Below are positions 6,076-6,126 of a stretch of DNA of 6,126 bases, piece after piece; the stretch's first letter is position 1, and the number at the start of each line of letters is the position of its first letter. The notes under the pieces are model-generated. The model worked only from the letters and a program-made list of their open reading frames with translations, was not told the DNA's origin and searched no databases. Both the position numbers and the translations under genes were made by a program. The DNA is from Clostridia bacterium (GTDB lineage: Bacteria; Bacillota; Clostridia; Christensenellales; Aristaeellaceae), in contig JAEDIV010000148.1 of assembly GCA_016296675.1 (NCBI GenBank), positions 1 through 6,126 on the forward strand, given 5' to 3'.

Positions 6076-6126
6076 CAGATCATCAACAAACCTCCGGGAG
6101 AGGTATGGAGAGGGAGATAACTTCCT
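6073..6126 (-). repeat. Right copy of 54-base terminal inverted repeat
   Basis: This is the exact reverse complement of 1-54 and runs to the last base of the window. As at the left end, a perfect hairpin lies immediately inside it. The match may extend beyond the window. See the left copy for possible meanings. Confidence 0.9.

Overview
The window looks like a piece of a chromosome from an anaerobic Firmicute, probably Clostridia. The evidence is strong AGGAGG-type ribosome binding sites, a DUF896 (YnzC-like) protein typical of Firmicutes, sigma-A-type promoters with 17-base spacers, a moderate GC content and a GGCTGTCTCA-ended intergenic repeat of a kind I associate with Clostridia. I cannot place it to genus.

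Layout. The window begins and ends with the same 54-base sequence in opposite orientation (1-54 and 6073-6126). From left to right: (a) a plus-strand pair, an FGGY sugar kinase most like xylulokinase (102-1628) and a small DUF896 protein (1642-1848), 13 bases apart and probably one transcript; (b) a 248-base convergent intergenic region filled by a nested palindromic, MITE-like element (about 1898-2090); (c) a minus-strand membrane glycosyltransferase of family GT2 (3320-2097), with a promoter and a TTG start that trim the longest possible reading frame; (d) a divergent promoter region (3321-3488); (e) two tandem paralogous secreted proteins (3489-4691 and 4841-6028), each with its own promoter and ribosome binding site and separated by a strong intrinsic terminator. 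Their C-terminal halves match the phosphodiester glycosidase (NAGPA, PF09992) family. Their N-terminal halves form a conserved six-cysteine region that I do not recognise.

How the genes may work together. The GT2 enzyme and the two exported glycosidase-like proteins fit an envelope or exopolysaccharide theme: one builds a glycan at the membrane, the others act on glycosyl-phosphodiester or similar linkages outside. This is inferred from gene families and divergent placement, not shown. The sugar kinase and DUF896 gene look like a separate metabolic unit.

The observations most worth following are the exact 54-base inverted repeats at both ends, which may be genuine or an assembly-boundary effect, and the duplicated glycosidase genes with their unassigned cysteine-rich domain. 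No transposase, recombinase, CRISPR array, tRNA or rRNA was seen.
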